From NCBI GenBank assembly GCA_963825445.1, contig CAWGTM010000023.1, forward strand, positions 1-64,000: 64,000 nucleotides of DNA. The letters run 5' to 3'. Made by a program: the position numbers and the translations under genes. Positions 31,048 to 43,734 of this stretch are shown here, in pieces. The notes beneath the pieces were generated by a model. That model worked only from the letters and a program-made list of their open reading frames with translations. It made no database searches and was not told the origin of the DNA. The stretch's first letter is position 1. The number at the start of each line of letters is the position of its first letter. This stretch comes from Actinophytocola sp963825445. Its GTDB lineage: Bacteria; Actinomycetota; Actinomycetes; Mycobacteriales; Pseudonocardiaceae.

Positions 31048-31908
31048 TCAGCGATCTTCTGGCAGGCTGGCCCGCAGGGCGTACAGCAGGGGGATGCGCG
31101 GGGCGTCGGGCGGGAGCCGGAACCAGCCGTCGCCCGTGGGCCGCATGGTCGTCCAGCGCGGCCAGGGCAGCGTGTCCTCCTCACGCACCAGGTCGATGCG
31201 CAGACCCGCGTTGACCAGGGCGGTGACCACCTCGCCGATCTCGTGGCGCCACTCGTAGACGGTCGTGTCGTGGGTGAGCGCCGGGCCGTCGGTGTAGGTG
31301 CGGGTGCCGTCGCGTTCCTCGGCACCGCGGCCGTGGAGGAAGTCGGAGCGCAGGCGGAGTTCCTCGCTGCCGTCCGGCGGCGGGACCACGCCCAGCGCGT
31401 ACAGCAGCGGGTGGAACTCCACCACGTAGAACTTCCCGCCGGGACGGAGCAGCCGCGCGAGGACGGCCGCCCACCGGTCGAGGTCGGGCAGGTAGCAGAC
31501 CGCGCCCTTGCCCGTGTAGATCACGTCGAAGGTGCGGCCGCCGAGAGCGTCGACCGCGTCGTAGACGTTGGCCTCGACGTACTCGATCTCGAGCCGGCGC
31601 TCCTCGGCCAGCCTGCGGGCCTCGCGGACCGACGCGCCGGACAGGTCGAGCCCCACGGCCCGCGCACCCCGCTCGGCGAACGCGAACGTCTCGGTGCCGA
31701 GGTGGCACTGGAGGTGCAGCAGGTCGACGCCGGCCAGGTCACCGAGGTCGGCCCACTCGTAGTCGGCGAACCAACTGGCCGACGTGCGCGACCCGTCGAG
31801 GCCGTAGAACGCGCTGGCCACGTGGATGGGAGTGCGGGCGTCCCAGTTGGCCTGGTTGACCCGCATCATCCGCTCGGTGTCCTGATCGAATGCCGTCACT
31901 CGTCCCAT
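31048..31908 (-). CDS. Class I SAM-dependent methyltransferase
   Basis: 286 residues from the ATG at 31908 (MGRVTAFDQDTERMMRVN). The SAM site is LLHLQCHLGTETFAFAERGARAVGLDLSG with the acidic residue DLS ending strand 2; motif post-II is EYVEANVYDAVDAL and the later strands are IYTGKGAVCYLPDLDRWAAVLARLLRPGGKFYVVEFHP. Similar actinobacterial proteins are annotated as small-molecule methyltransferases; the substrate is unknown. It starts about 30 bp after the stop of the tricorn-like protease gene and may be its operon partner. Confidence 0.85.
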   Translation of the reverse strand: MGRVTAFDQDTERMMRVNQANWDARTPIHVASAFYGLDGSRTSASWFADYEWADLGDLAGVDLLHLQCHLGTETFAFAERGARAVGLDLSGASVREARRLAEERRLEIEYVEANVYDAVDALGGRTFDVIYTGKGAVCYLPDLDRWAAVLARLLRPGGKFYVVEFHPLLYALGVVPPPDGSEELRLRSDFLHGRGAEERDGTRTYTDGPALTHDTTVYEWRHEIGEVVTALVNAGLRIDLVREEDTLPWPRWTTMRPTGDGWFRLPPDAPRIPLLYALRASLPEDR

Positions 31909-31939
31909 GGAGCCAGACCGGGCCGGCCGTGTCCAGGGG

Positions 31940-34900
31940 CTAAGTGAGTGGCGGCACCTCCGGTTGGGTGGCCGGCGGGTGGTCCGCCAGGGTGTCCAGC
32001 GCCAGGCGGATGGCCGTGTCGAGCTGGGGATCGCGGTCGGCAACGTGGTCCTGGGGCGTCATGACCACCTCGACGTCCGGGTCGACGCCGTAGTTCTCCA
32101 CGCCCCAGCCGGGGCCGCTCATCCACGTGGCGTACCTCGGCTGCGTGACGAGGGTGCCGTCGACCAGGTGGTAGCGCATGTCGATGCCGATCACGCCGCC
32201 CCACGTGCGGGTGCCGACCACCGGGCCGATGCCGAGCGCCTTGATGGCCGCGTTCACGATGTCGCCGTCGGAGCCCGAGAACTCGTTGGCCACCGCCACC
32301 ACCGGGCCGCGGGGCGCGTCGGCCGGGTAGCTCTCGGCCGCACGCCCGTCGCGGCTGAGCTGCCAGCCGATGATCTTGCGGGCCAACTTCTCGACCACCA
32401 GCTGCGACAGGTGCCCGCCGCGGTTCTCGCGGACGTCGACGATCAGCCCGTCGCGGCGGATCTCGAGACGGAGGTCGCGGTGCAGCTGCGCCCAACCCGA
32501 GCCGATCATGTCGGGAACGTGCAGGTAGCCGAGCCGGCCGTCGCTCGCCTGGTGGACGTGGGCCCGGCGCCCGGCCACCCAGTCGTGGTAGCGCAGCTGC
32601 ATGTCGTCGTGGAGCGGGACCACCACCACGCTGCGGCTCGCGCCACCCGCGCCGGGGCCGATCACCAGCTCCACCGGCTTGTCGGCCGTTCCGGCCAGCA
32701 GCGGGCCCGGACCGTGGGCGCCGACCGGGCGGCCGTCTACCGCGAGGATCGCGTCACCCGCCCGGACGGCCACGCCCGGTGCGCGCAGCGGCGAGCGGGC
32801 CTGGGGGTCGGACGACTCCCCCGGCAGGATCCTGGTCACCCGCCAGACCCCGGCGTCGTCGCGTTCGACGTCGGCGCCGAGCAGGCCCAGCCGCCGCGCG
32901 GACTCGCCGCCACCGAACGGCGGGGACACGTACGCGTGGGACGTGCCCAGTTCCCCCTGCACCTCCCACAGCAGGTCGACCAGCTCGTCGTGGGAGCCGA
33001 GCGTCTCGACCAGCGGGCGGTACCGGTCGAGCACGCCCGGCCAGTCGATGCCACCCATGTCGGTCCGCCAGAAGTGGTCGCGCATCAGCCGGCCGGCCTC
33101 GTCGAACGACTGACCCCACTCGGCCGCCGGATCGACCGTCACGCGGACCCGGGACAGGTCGACCCGGATGTCGTCGCCGGAGTCGTCGGAGTCGTCGTCG
33201 ACCTTGCGGTCGGCCGGCTGCACGCGCAGGCCGCGGTCGTCGCGCACCACCAGCCGGGCGGCGTCGCCGCTCACCCAGATGCCGCTCACGTCGTCGACCA
33301 GCGTCTCGACCTTGCGCTTGGCGAAGTCGAACCGCTCGAGCGCCGGCTTGGCGTCGTCCTCGTCGTCGCCGAGCACGCCGGAGACCGGGTAGGTCAGCCA
33401 GACGAGACCGCCCTTGACGGCCAGCAGGTTGCCGTAGCGCGCGGCCGGCACGGGCAGGGGCACCACGCGTTCGGCCAGGCCCTCGAGGTCGATCTCCGTG
33501 CGCGGCGGCTCGTCGTCGCTCTTGTCCGTGTCCTTCTCCGAGCCCTTGTCCGAGTCCTTGTCCTTGTCTGCGTCCTCCTCGACCGGCCGGCCGCGCAGCT
33601 GCGGGGAGAACGGCGACGGCGTGGTGGCGGCCAGCGGCACCAGGTAGGGCCGCGACCCACTGGGGAAGGCCATGTCGAACACGTGGACGTCGTAGACCGG
33701 GTCGAAGCTGCGCGCCGAAAGGAACGCCAGGTGCTTGCCGTCGGCCGTGAACCCCGGGTCGGAGTCGACGAACCGCAGCGGCGTCACGTCCACTATGGAC
33801 AGATCGGTGGTGTCGGCCATCCTGATGTGGCGCAACGGGGTCGGCCCGGGATGCGACCAGGCGAGCCAGCTGGAGTCGGGCGAGAACGTGAGGTCGCACG
33901 GGTCGCCGTCGGACGTGCTGACGACCTCGCGCAGGTCCCCGCTCTCGACGTCGAGGAGCAGGAGCCGGCCGTCGTGGGTGCTGACGGCCGCGCGTCTGCC
34001 GTCGGGTGCCGCGCAGAGTTCGAGGACCCGACCGAGCCCGCCGAGGCCGACCCGACGCGGGGTGGTGCCCGCCGCGAGCCCGGAGACCGGGGCGATCTCG
34101 AGCGCGTCCTCGCCGTCGGCGTCGGTGACCCAGACGACCTGCTCGCCGAGCACCCGGGGCGAGCGGGCCCGCACGCCGGGCTCTGCGGCCAGCGCGCGCA
34201 CCGGGCCGTCGCGATGGGTGAGCCAGTGGACGGTGCCGCGGACCTCGACCGCGCCGCCGCGGCCCGTGTGGTCGGCGCCGTAGTCGGCCAGCTCGTCGAC
34301 CGCCCGCACGGGGAACGGGACCCGCCCGCTGCGCGGCCCGCCGAGCCGGACGTCGAGCGGACGCGGCTCGGCGTCGAGGTCGTCGAGAATCCACAGGCGG
34401 CCGGCGCGGTGGAAGATCACGCGGGAGCCGTCGGTGGTGGCGTTGCGGGCGTAGAACTCGGTGGTGTCCGGCACCGGGTGGCGGCGCAGGTCGCTGCCGT
34501 CGGGCCGGCAGGAGTACAGGTCGCCGACGCCCTCGTGGTCGGACAGGAACGCGAGCCGGTCGCCCACCCACATCGGGGACGCGAGGTGGCCGTTGACATC
34601 GGGCAGGAAGCGGGTGAACTCGCCGCTGCCGTCGACGTCGAGCCAGAGCTTGCCCATGGTGCCGCCGCGATAACGCTTCCACCAGGCGGGTTCGCGGGAG
34701 AAGGCGCTCAGCAGGAGCACCGCGCCGTCGGGCCCGGTGGCGATGCCGCCGACCGGCCCGTACGGCAGCCGGCGGCTTCCGGAGCCGTCGGCCGACACCG
34801 CGTAGGCCCAGCTGCGCCGGATCGACGGCTGGCCGACCGTGCTGATGGCCACCACGTCATCGCCGGACCAGCCGAGCACCTCGGTGTTGACGTCGCCCCA

Positions 34901-35149
34901 ATGGGTGAGCCGGGTGCTCGGGCCACCCTCGACGGGGGCGACGTGCACCTCGGGCTCCACGTCACGCCAACTGGTCCACGCCAACCGGGAGCCGTCGGGG
35001 GCGAAGCGGGGCGAGGCGGCCGGGACCTGGTCGGCCGAGACCCGCCACGCGCGGCCGCCGTCGAGCGGCGCCAACCAGACATCGTCCTCGGCCACGAAGG
35101 TGACCAGATCGCCGTGCAGGTGGGGATAACGGAGGTAGGCGTCGTTCAC
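31940..35149 (-). CDS. Tricorn-like protease (S41 family)
   Basis: 1069 residues, close to archaeal tricorn (about 1071). The N-terminal half has beta-propeller blades (PRFAPDGSRLAWTSWRD, then DLTFSPDSSWLAWSHPG). A core region follows with GTSHAYVSP (charge-relay His, about 737), a PDZ segment (GVAVRAGDAILAVDGRPVG), and the catalytic stretch NEFSGSDGDIVNAAIKALG (nucleophile Ser, about 958). Tricorn cleaves proteasome products into small peptides. An unusual Lys/Asp-rich loop (EEDADKDKDSDKGSEKDT) is inserted around residue 520. No signal peptide, so cytoplasmic. Confidence 0.92.
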   Translation of the reverse strand: MNDAYLRYPHLHGDLVTFVAEDDVWLAPLDGGRAWRVSADQVPAASPRFAPDGSRLAWTSWRDVEPEVHVAPVEGGPSTRLTHWGDVNTEVLGWSGDDVVAISTVGQPSIRRSWAYAVSADGSGSRRLPYGPVGGIATGPDGAVLLLSAFSREPAWWKRYRGGTMGKLWLDVDGSGEFTRFLPDVNGHLASPMWVGDRLAFLSDHEGVGDLYSCRPDGSDLRRHPVPDTTEFYARNATTDGSRVIFHRAGRLWILDDLDAEPRPLDVRLGGPRSGRVPFPVRAVDELADYGADHTGRGGAVEVRGTVHWLTHRDGPVRALAAEPGVRARSPRVLGEQVVWVTDADGEDALEIAPVSGLAAGTTPRRVGLGGLGRVLELCAAPDGRRAAVSTHDGRLLLLDVESGDLREVVSTSDGDPCDLTFSPDSSWLAWSHPGPTPLRHIRMADTTDLSIVDVTPLRFVDSDPGFTADGKHLAFLSARSFDPVYDVHVFDMAFPSGSRPYLVPLAATTPSPFSPQLRGRPVEEDADKDKDSDKGSEKDTDKSDDEPPRTEIDLEGLAERVVPLPVPAARYGNLLAVKGGLVWLTYPVSGVLGDDEDDAKPALERFDFAKRKVETLVDDVSGIWVSGDAARLVVRDDRGLRVQPADRKVDDDSDDSGDDIRVDLSRVRVTVDPAAEWGQSFDEAGRLMRDHFWRTDMGGIDWPGVLDRYRPLVETLGSHDELVDLLWEVQGELGTSHAYVSPPFGGGESARRLGLLGADVERDDAGVWRVTRILPGESSDPQARSPLRAPGVAVRAGDAILAVDGRPVGAHGPGPLLAGTADKPVELVIGPGAGGASRSVVVVPLHDDMQLRYHDWVAGRRAHVHQASDGRLGYLHVPDMIGSGWAQLHRDLRLEIRRDGLIVDVRENRGGHLSQLVVEKLARKIIGWQLSRDGRAAESYPADAPRGPVVAVANEFSGSDGDIVNAAIKALGIGPVVGTRTWGGVIGIDMRYHLVDGTLVTQPRYATWMSGPGWGVENYGVDPDVEVVMTPQDHVADRDPQLDTAIRLALDTLADHPPATQPEVPPLT

Positions 35150-35301
35150 GCCGCCACGTTAGCCGCGCACCCCGACAAAGCGGTGCCCGAACGGGCACGA
35201 AAACGATCAGTTCGAGCCTCGGGACGGGACGCCGCGCACACTCGGAGCAGCGCTGCCGCCCGTTCCGGGGCTTGCGCCCGATCGCGCCCCGGTCAGCCGG
35301 C

Positions 35302-35398
35302 GCGATCTCGGCCGCGGGAACCGCGAACTCGGCGTGCCGGAACCGCGAACTCGTCTGCGGGAACCGCGATCTCGGGCGCGGGAACCGCGATCTCGCGT
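35302..35398. repeat. 21-bp degenerate tandem array B (about 4.6 units)
   Basis: Units start at 35302, 35323 (22 bp), 35345, 35366 and 35387 (partial). Consensus is GCGAWCTCGGGYGCGGGAAC plus C, the same as array A at 15850-15975. It fills most of the 250-bp spacer between the tricorn-like gene start and the mazG stop, ending right at the mazG stop codon. Purity is higher than in array A. Confidence 0.85.
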
Positions 35399-35401
35399 GT
35401 G

Positions 35402-36301
35402 TCAGAGGTTGGGCCAGTACTGGCGCCAGGTTTCCTCGTCCAGGGTGGTGATGCCCGCCTCGCGGGCCGCGGTCTCCGCGGCTCGCACCTTCGCCGCGAA
35501 CTCGCGGGCCGTGGTGCGCAGGGCGCCCTCCGGGTCGGTGCCCGCCTGCTTTGTCTTCGCGGCCGCCGCGAAGAGGTCGTCCGTGGGCAGGAGGTCAGGC
35601 GGCAGGGCGGCGCGAGTGGTGCGCTGCACCAGTTTGGCGGCCAGCGCCAGCGCCGGTTGGCCCATGGCCACACCGTCCACACTGGACTCCCGGCGCTTCT
35701 CCTGCTGCTTCAGTTCCTCCCAGCGGTGCTGCTGGGTGTTGGCGTCACGCACCGCCGGGTCGCCGCCCGCGAACACGTGTGGGTGCCGGCCGACCAGCTT
35801 GGCCACGAGTTCGGCGGCCACGTCATCGATGGTGAACGAATCGGGATGCTCCTGGGCCACCCGCGCGTGGAACAGCACCTGCAGCAGCACGTCGCCGAGT
35901 TCCTCGCGCAGTGCCACCCGGTCGCCGTCCTCGATGGCCTCCAGCAGCTCGAAGCACTCCTCCACCAGGTACTGCTTCAGCGAGTCGTGGGTCTGCTCGG
36001 CGTCCCACGGGCATCCGCCCGGCGAGCGCAGCCGGTCCATCACGGCCACCGCCTCGAGCAGGCCCGTCCCGGGTGCCCTGAGCACCTGGGCTCCCGCGGC
36101 CACCAGGGTCTTCGCGGCCGGATGGTCCAGGTCGTCGGTCAGCAGCACCACCGCGCCGGTCGGCTCGACCGGCGGCGCCGCGAAACCCAGCCCGGGGTCC
36201 GTGGCGTAGACCGCGTCGGCGGCGCGGACCAGCGGCATCGCGGCCGCCGGGACCACCTCGCCGGGCGCCACCAGCACGACGGCCGCGCCCGTGGCACTCA
36301 C
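35402..36301 (-). CDS. mazG: Nucleoside triphosphate pyrophosphohydrolase
   Basis: 299 residues from a GTG at 36301, overlapping the SurA-like stop by four bases (GTGA). A variable N-terminal region (about 95 residues) is followed by the MazG core: RSPGGCPWDAEQTHDSLKQYLVEECFELLEAIEDGD, then ALREELGDVLLQVLFHA, which supplies the EExxE...ExxD metal site, then HPHVFAGG. MazG hydrolyses NTPs and dNTPs to the monophosphate, cleaning damaged nucleotides and affecting (p)ppGpp levels. It matches Rv1021, next to mfd. Confidence 0.95.
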   Translation of the reverse strand: MSATGAAVVLVAPGEVVPAAAMPLVRAADAVYATDPGLGFAAPPVEPTGAVVLLTDDLDHPAAKTLVAAGAQVLRAPGTGLLEAVAVMDRLRSPGGCPWDAEQTHDSLKQYLVEECFELLEAIEDGDRVALREELGDVLLQVLFHARVAQEHPDSFTIDDVAAELVAKLVGRHPHVFAGGDPAVRDANTQQHRWEELKQQEKRRESSVDGVAMGQPALALAAKLVQRTTRAALPPDLLPTDDLFAAAAKTKQAGTDPEGALRTTAREFAAKVRAAETAAREAGITTLDEETWRQYWPNL

Positions 36302-37260
36302 CGGTTGTCGGCGGCGGGCAGCACGACCTGCTCGCCGACCTCGGCCTCCGTGGTGGGCACCACGGTCTGCGTGGCGTAGTTCCACACGCCGAAGCGCGGG
36401 CTGATCTCGATGTGGTCCTCGACCGCCTGTGCCCGGAGCAGGTAGCGGCCGAGTGACGGCAACTGGGTCGCCTCGATCTGGGTCGGGTCGAAGTCGTCGG
36501 CCGGGGTCGACGAGACGTCGGTGGACAGCACGTGCACGACGTTGTACGCCTCGCCGCTGCCCTCGGCCGGCGGGAAGATGTACACCGCGTTGTCCACGCC
36601 GGCCAGCAGCACGCCGTTCGGCGAACCGCCGGTCGGCTGCTCCAGCGCCGGTGCGCCGAGTTCGCCCTGTGCGGCGTCCATGAGGTCGCCGGACCGGTCC
36701 GGATCGGCGGCGATCTCCTCGGCGAGCTTCCTGGCCTCGCCGCCGTCGCTCACCGCGAGAATGTTGTAGGTGGCCTGCGCCCGACCGAGGTAGGTGCTGG
36801 CCAGTTCGGCCAGCAGCAGCTGGTCGTTGACGTACGCGTCGGCGCCGCGTGCCCGGTAGACGAGCTGGGACACCAGCTGCTCGGGAGGCACGCTCCCGTC
36901 GGTGGGCAGCTCCTCGGCGAACGGGTTCTGCTCCTTGAACTCCTGGACCTGGTCGGGGTCCGGAGTGAGGTCGTCGGCCTCGGCGACCGCGGTCAGCAGC
37001 TCGTGCGTGACGAGCTGGGTCACGATCTCGCGGGCGACGAGGTCCAGCTTGTGCTGCTGGGCCAGCGTCTGTGCGGCCGGCTGTTCCTTCACTATCCGGT
37101 CGAGCATGGACTGCACGTCGTCGACCGAGATGGTCCGGTCATCGATGATGACGGCGGCGTTGGGCTGGCTCGATCCGGTGCCGCACGCGGTCAGCGCGGC
37201 AACGGACGCCACAGCGGTCATCAGGAGGCCAGTACGGCGAATGACACTCGTCACGGTCAC
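36298..37260 (-). CDS. SurA_N-type lipoprotein (peptidyl-prolyl isomerase-like chaperone)
   Basis: About 320 residues from a GTG at 37260, which has GAGAGG upstream. A GTG two codons later is equally possible. The signal peptide ends in the lipobox LTACG. An N-terminal SurA-like helical region (DDRTISVDDVQSMLDRIVKEQ and LVAREIVTQLVTHELLTAVAE) is followed by a long C-terminal part without a clear parvulin active site. It is probably an extracytoplasmic folding factor. It lies between mfd and mazG and is translationally coupled to mazG. Confidence 0.82.
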   Translation of the reverse strand: MTVTSVIRRTGLLMTAVASVAALTACGTGSSQPNAAVIIDDRTISVDDVQSMLDRIVKEQPAAQTLAQQHKLDLVAREIVTQLVTHELLTAVAEADDLTPDPDQVQEFKEQNPFAEELPTDGSVPPEQLVSQLVYRARGADAYVNDQLLLAELASTYLGRAQATYNILAVSDGGEARKLAEEIAADPDRSGDLMDAAQGELGAPALEQPTGGSPNGVLLAGVDNAVYIFPPAEGSGEAYNVVHVLSTDVSSTPADDFDPTQIEATQLPSLGRYLLRAQAVEDHIEISPRFGVWNYATQTVVPTTEAEVGEQVVLPAADNR

Positions 37261-37333
37261 CAAGCCTCTCACAACCATTCGGCTCACCTGATCAGGGTCA
37301 CTCCGATCACGAGTAGGTGACGGAGAAGTCCCG

Positions 37334-40891
<3,558 letters not shown>

Positions 40892-41069
40892 GGTGAAACC
40901 CCTCGAAACGCGGACACACCCCTGCCCGGGACAAGCGCCGCGGTAGGAGTTCTCGTGGCCAAGCCTACGTGCCCGCACCGACAATTTTTGAGCAGCGCGG
41001 CTCGCACACCGCTCCAGCGCGGGCCGGCCGGCCTGTCGCCCGGGTTTCGGGACCGGGCAGCATACGAAC

Positions 41070-41489
41070 ATGGAGATCGCACCTGGCAGTACCGCAACGT
41101 CGGCGCGAAGGTTGACCCTGTGGGCAGGGCGGCTGATCGTCGCCATCTCGCTGCTGCACATCGTGTTCTTCCTGACCGTCTCCTGGGAGTACCTGCCCGA
41201 CTGGTTCGCCGGCGACCTGTGGGCGAACGAGCCGTTCGGCGCGGACATGTCCCAGGCGCAGGCCCACTTCTGGGTGCTGCTCGGCAGCTTCGCCGTGCCG
41301 TTGCTGCTGCTGGGCGCGGTCATCGCGCGGTCGGCCAGGGAGGACCGTCCGCTGCCCTCCTACGTCACGTGGACGCTCACCGCGTGGGTGGTCGTGTGCG
41401 CGCTGCTGCTGGAACCGGCGGGCTTCCCGTTCCTCCTGGTGGCGGCCGGGCTGCTGGTCGCGGCGGAGGTCTCCCGCCGACGCGCGTGA
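41070..41489 (+). CDS. Four-helix integral membrane protein (DUF6463-like)
   Basis: 139 residues with four hydrophobic helices (about 16-37, 66-86, 97-113 and 116-133), all short loops, and no cofactor motif. LIVAISLLHIVFFLTVSWEYLPDWFAGDLW at the start resembles the DUF6463 family of small actinobacterial membrane proteins. The ribosome site is weak. It is divergent from mfd with a 178-bp spacer and has no clear partner. Confidence 0.7.
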   Translation: MEIAPGSTATSARRLTLWAGRLIVAISLLHIVFFLTVSWEYLPDWFAGDLWANEPFGADMSQAQAHFWVLLGSFAVPLLLLGAVIARSAREDRPLPSYVTWTLTAWVVVCALLLEPAGFPFLLVAAGLLVAAEVSRRRA

Positions 41490-41551
41490 ACTCGATCCGC
41501 GCGTCCTACGGATAGCTGGGTGACACCTTCCGCCAACGGGAGTAGGAGTTC

Positions 41552-42118
41552 ATGCCCCTATCCGAGCAAGAGGACGACGCGTCGATCATCGGCGACTCGG
41601 CCGGCCGGCCGGAGCGCTTCGCCGCGATCTTCGACCGGCATGCCCCGCACATCCAGCGCTACCTCGCCCGCCGGCTCGGCCGCCAGATCGCCGACGACCT
41701 GGTGGCCGAGACGTTCCTCGTGGCGTTCGGCAAACGCCGTCGCTACGACCTGGCCAGACCGAACGCGCGGCCGTGGCTGTACGGCATCGCCACCAACCTG
41801 GTGAGCCAGCACCACCGCGACGAGGTGCGCGAGTACCGGTTGCGGTCGGCCATCGTGCCCGACCCGCATCCGGTCAGCCACGACGACCGGGTGGCCGCGC
41901 GGGTCAGCGCACAGGCCCGGCAGCGGGAGTTGTCCGCCGCGCTGGCCAACCTCGCACCGGGCGACCGGGACGTGTTGCTGCTGATCGCGTGGGAGTCCCT
42001 CTCCTACGAGGAGACCGCGCAGGCACTCGCCATCCCGGTCGGCACCGTCCGGTCCCGCCTCAACCGCGCGCGCCAGCAGGTCCGCGCCACACTGCCCCAG
42101 GAGTCCGTCCATGGATGA
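41552..42118 (+). CDS. ECF-type RNA polymerase sigma factor
   Basis: 188 residues, preceded by AGGAG. Region 2: FAAIFDRHAPHIQRYLARRLGRQIADDLVAETFLVAFGKRR, with the DDLVAETF core. Region 4: LAPGDRDVLLLIAWESLSYEETAQALAIPVGTVRSRLNRARQQ, which is the -35-binding helix-turn-helix. The linker lacks a SnoaL-type extension. Its last codons overlap the next gene by eight bases, so the downstream protein is its likely controlling partner. Confidence 0.93.
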   Translation: MPLSEQEDDASIIGDSAGRPERFAAIFDRHAPHIQRYLARRLGRQIADDLVAETFLVAFGKRRRYDLARPNARPWLYGIATNLVSQHHRDEVREYRLRSAIVPDPHPVSHDDRVAARVSAQARQRELSAALANLAPGDRDVLLLIAWESLSYEETAQALAIPVGTVRSRLNRARQQVRATLPQESVHG

Positions 42119-42974
42119 CCTCGCACTGCTCACCGAGATGGCCGACCGCACCCCGCTGCCCTCCGCCACCGACCTCTCCCCCGCCCGCGACCGACTGATG
42201 TCCGCCATCGACGAGTCGCCGCGATTCGTCACCGACTCGGCCCGGGTGCGGCGCCGGTTCCTGGGCTACGGCGCGGCGGTCGTCGGACTGGCCGCGGCGA
42301 TCACCGCGGTGTTCGCCCTCGGCGGGTTCGGGGTGGCACCGCCGAAGGCGTCGGCCGCGGAGGTGCTGCGGGACGCGGCCGCGTACGCCAGGTCGCTGCC
42401 GGACACCCCGCCACGCCCGGACCAGTTCATCTACGTCAGGACCGAAGGCACCGACGGAGTGTTCTCCGAGACGTGGGCGTCGGCGGACGGTACGAGGGAC
42501 GGACTCGCCGTCAGCTCCTACGAGCGCGCCGTGATCCCCGGCTGCAAGGACGGCCAGCGGCAGAACTACCGAGAAGGCGACCCCCAGCAGGGTTTCCTCG
42601 AGCCGTGCGAACCGGACCCCGCCTACGATCCCGCGATGCCCACCGATACCGAGGGCATGCGTGCCTACCTGAAAGAGGTCCACAAGGCCGACGCCACCGA
42701 CGTCCACGACTTCGCGAAGACCGTTTCGGGGCTGATGGGCGGGTACGTGCCGCCGCGGTCACTCGCCGCGATGTTCGAGTTGATCGCCCAGACCGACGGC
42801 ATCACCCTCGTGGAGAACGCCACCGACGTGGCGGGCAGGCCCGGCATCGGCGTGACCTGGGGCCGTGACCAGACGGTCGTGTTCGACGCCGAGACCTACG
42901 CGCTGCTCGGTGATACGGAATGGCAGGCGCTCATGACCGTGGGGGTGGTCGACGAGGCCGGTCAGCTGCCCTGA
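42111..42974 (+). CDS. CU044_5270-type membrane protein, probable sigma-factor partner
   Basis: 287 residues. A cytoplasmic segment of about 48 residues (possible anti-sigma domain) precedes one membrane helix (about 52-72, GYGAAVVGLAAAITAVFALGG) and an extracellular domain of about 210 residues: KASAAEVLRDAAAYARSLPDTPPRPDQFIYVR, then PPRSLAAMFELIAQTDGITLV and a closing DQTVVFDAETYALLG. The pattern fits the CU044_5270 family, routinely found directly after ECF sigma genes. The eight-base overlap supports functional coupling. The signal sensed is unknown. Confidence 0.82.
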   Translation: MDDLALLTEMADRTPLPSATDLSPARDRLMSAIDESPRFVTDSARVRRRFLGYGAAVVGLAAAITAVFALGGFGVAPPKASAAEVLRDAAAYARSLPDTPPRPDQFIYVRTEGTDGVFSETWASADGTRDGLAVSSYERAVIPGCKDGQRQNYREGDPQQGFLEPCEPDPAYDPAMPTDTEGMRAYLKEVHKADATDVHDFAKTVSGLMGGYVPPRSLAAMFELIAQTDGITLVENATDVAGRPGIGVTWGRDQTVVFDAETYALLGDTEWQALMTVGVVDEAGQLP

Positions 42975-42978
42975 CCGG

Positions 42979-43734
42979 TCAGAACCGGGGCGGGCGCTTC
43001 TGCAGAAAGGCGGCCACGCCTTCCTGGTAGTCCGCGCTGGTCACCGACAACTCATAGAGCGCGTGCACCGAGTCGTCCTCGTCGAAGTGGCCGTCGGTGA
43101 TGCGGGCGATGATCGCCTTCGAGCCCCGGACCGACACCTGCGCGCGGCTCGCCATGGTGGTGGCCAGCTCGGTCGCCCGCGCCACGGGGTCGTCGTCCAG
43201 TTCGTTCACCAGGCCGATCCGCAGGGCGGTCGCCGAGTCGAGCAGGTCGCCGGTGAACAGGATCTGCCTGGCCCACGACGGCCCGACCGCGTCGACCAGT
43301 CGCTTGGTGGACGTGGCGTTGTAGACGATCCCCAGCTTGGCCGGCGTGATCCCGAACCGGGCGTCGGCCGACGCGATCCGCAGGTCACAGGCCAGCGCGA
43401 TCTCACAGCCCCCGCCAACGCAGACCCCGGTGATCGCCGCGATGGTCGGTTTGGCCAGCGTCGCGATCGACCGCTCGCCCTCGTGCACGGCCTGGCTGTA
43501 GCCGCGGGCCCCGGCGGAGTCGGCACGCAGCGTGGCGAACTCACTGATGTCCGCGCCCGCCGAGAAGTGATCGGTGCCGCGGATGACCACCGCGCGCACC
43601 GTGTCGTCCGCCGCGAGTTTGCCGAGCAGGTCGGGCAGCGCCGACCACATCTCGTAGCTCATGGCGTTGCGCTTCTCGGGGCGGTCGATGGTCAGCGTGG
43701 CGATCGCGCCGTCGACGTCCAGCCTCACACTCAT
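42979..43734 (-). CDS. Enoyl-CoA hydratase/isomerase family protein
   Basis: 251 residues from the ATG at 43734, overlapping the LysR stop (ATGA). Crotonase fold: IATLTIDRPEKRNAMSYEMW at the start, the oxyanion loop GTDHFSAGADISEF, then ITGVCVGGGCEIALACDLRIAS, and GITPAKLGIVYN in the catalytic region. The position of the first hydratase catalytic Glu is occupied by Cys-Val-Gly-Gly-Gly-Cys context, so isomerase or other crotonase chemistry cannot be excluded. It acts on acyl-CoA esters in the cytoplasm. Confidence 0.88.
   Translation of the reverse strand: MSVRLDVDGAIATLTIDRPEKRNAMSYEMWSALPDLLGKLAADDTVRAVVIRGTDHFSAGADISEFATLRADSAGARGYSQAVHEGERSIATLAKPTIAAITGVCVGGGCEIALACDLRIASADARFGITPAKLGIVYNATSTKRLVDAVGPSWARQILFTGDLLDSATALRIGLVNELDDDPVARATELATTMASRAQVSVRGSKAIIARITDGHFDEDDSVHALYELSVTSADYQEGVAAFLQKRPPRF

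Noticed and set aside
31907..36379. A 1490-codon open frame on the plus strand
   Set aside because: It is antisense to the tricorn-like and mazG genes, is dominated by Arg/Val/His/Ala/Gly, has no ribosome site, and crosses the 21-bp array. High GC at third positions of the real genes explains it.
40892..41323. N-terminal extension of Mfd
   Set aside because: The added peptide has non-coding-like composition and overlaps the divergent gene at 41070. The GTG at 40891 with GAGGGG upstream gives the usual Mfd length.
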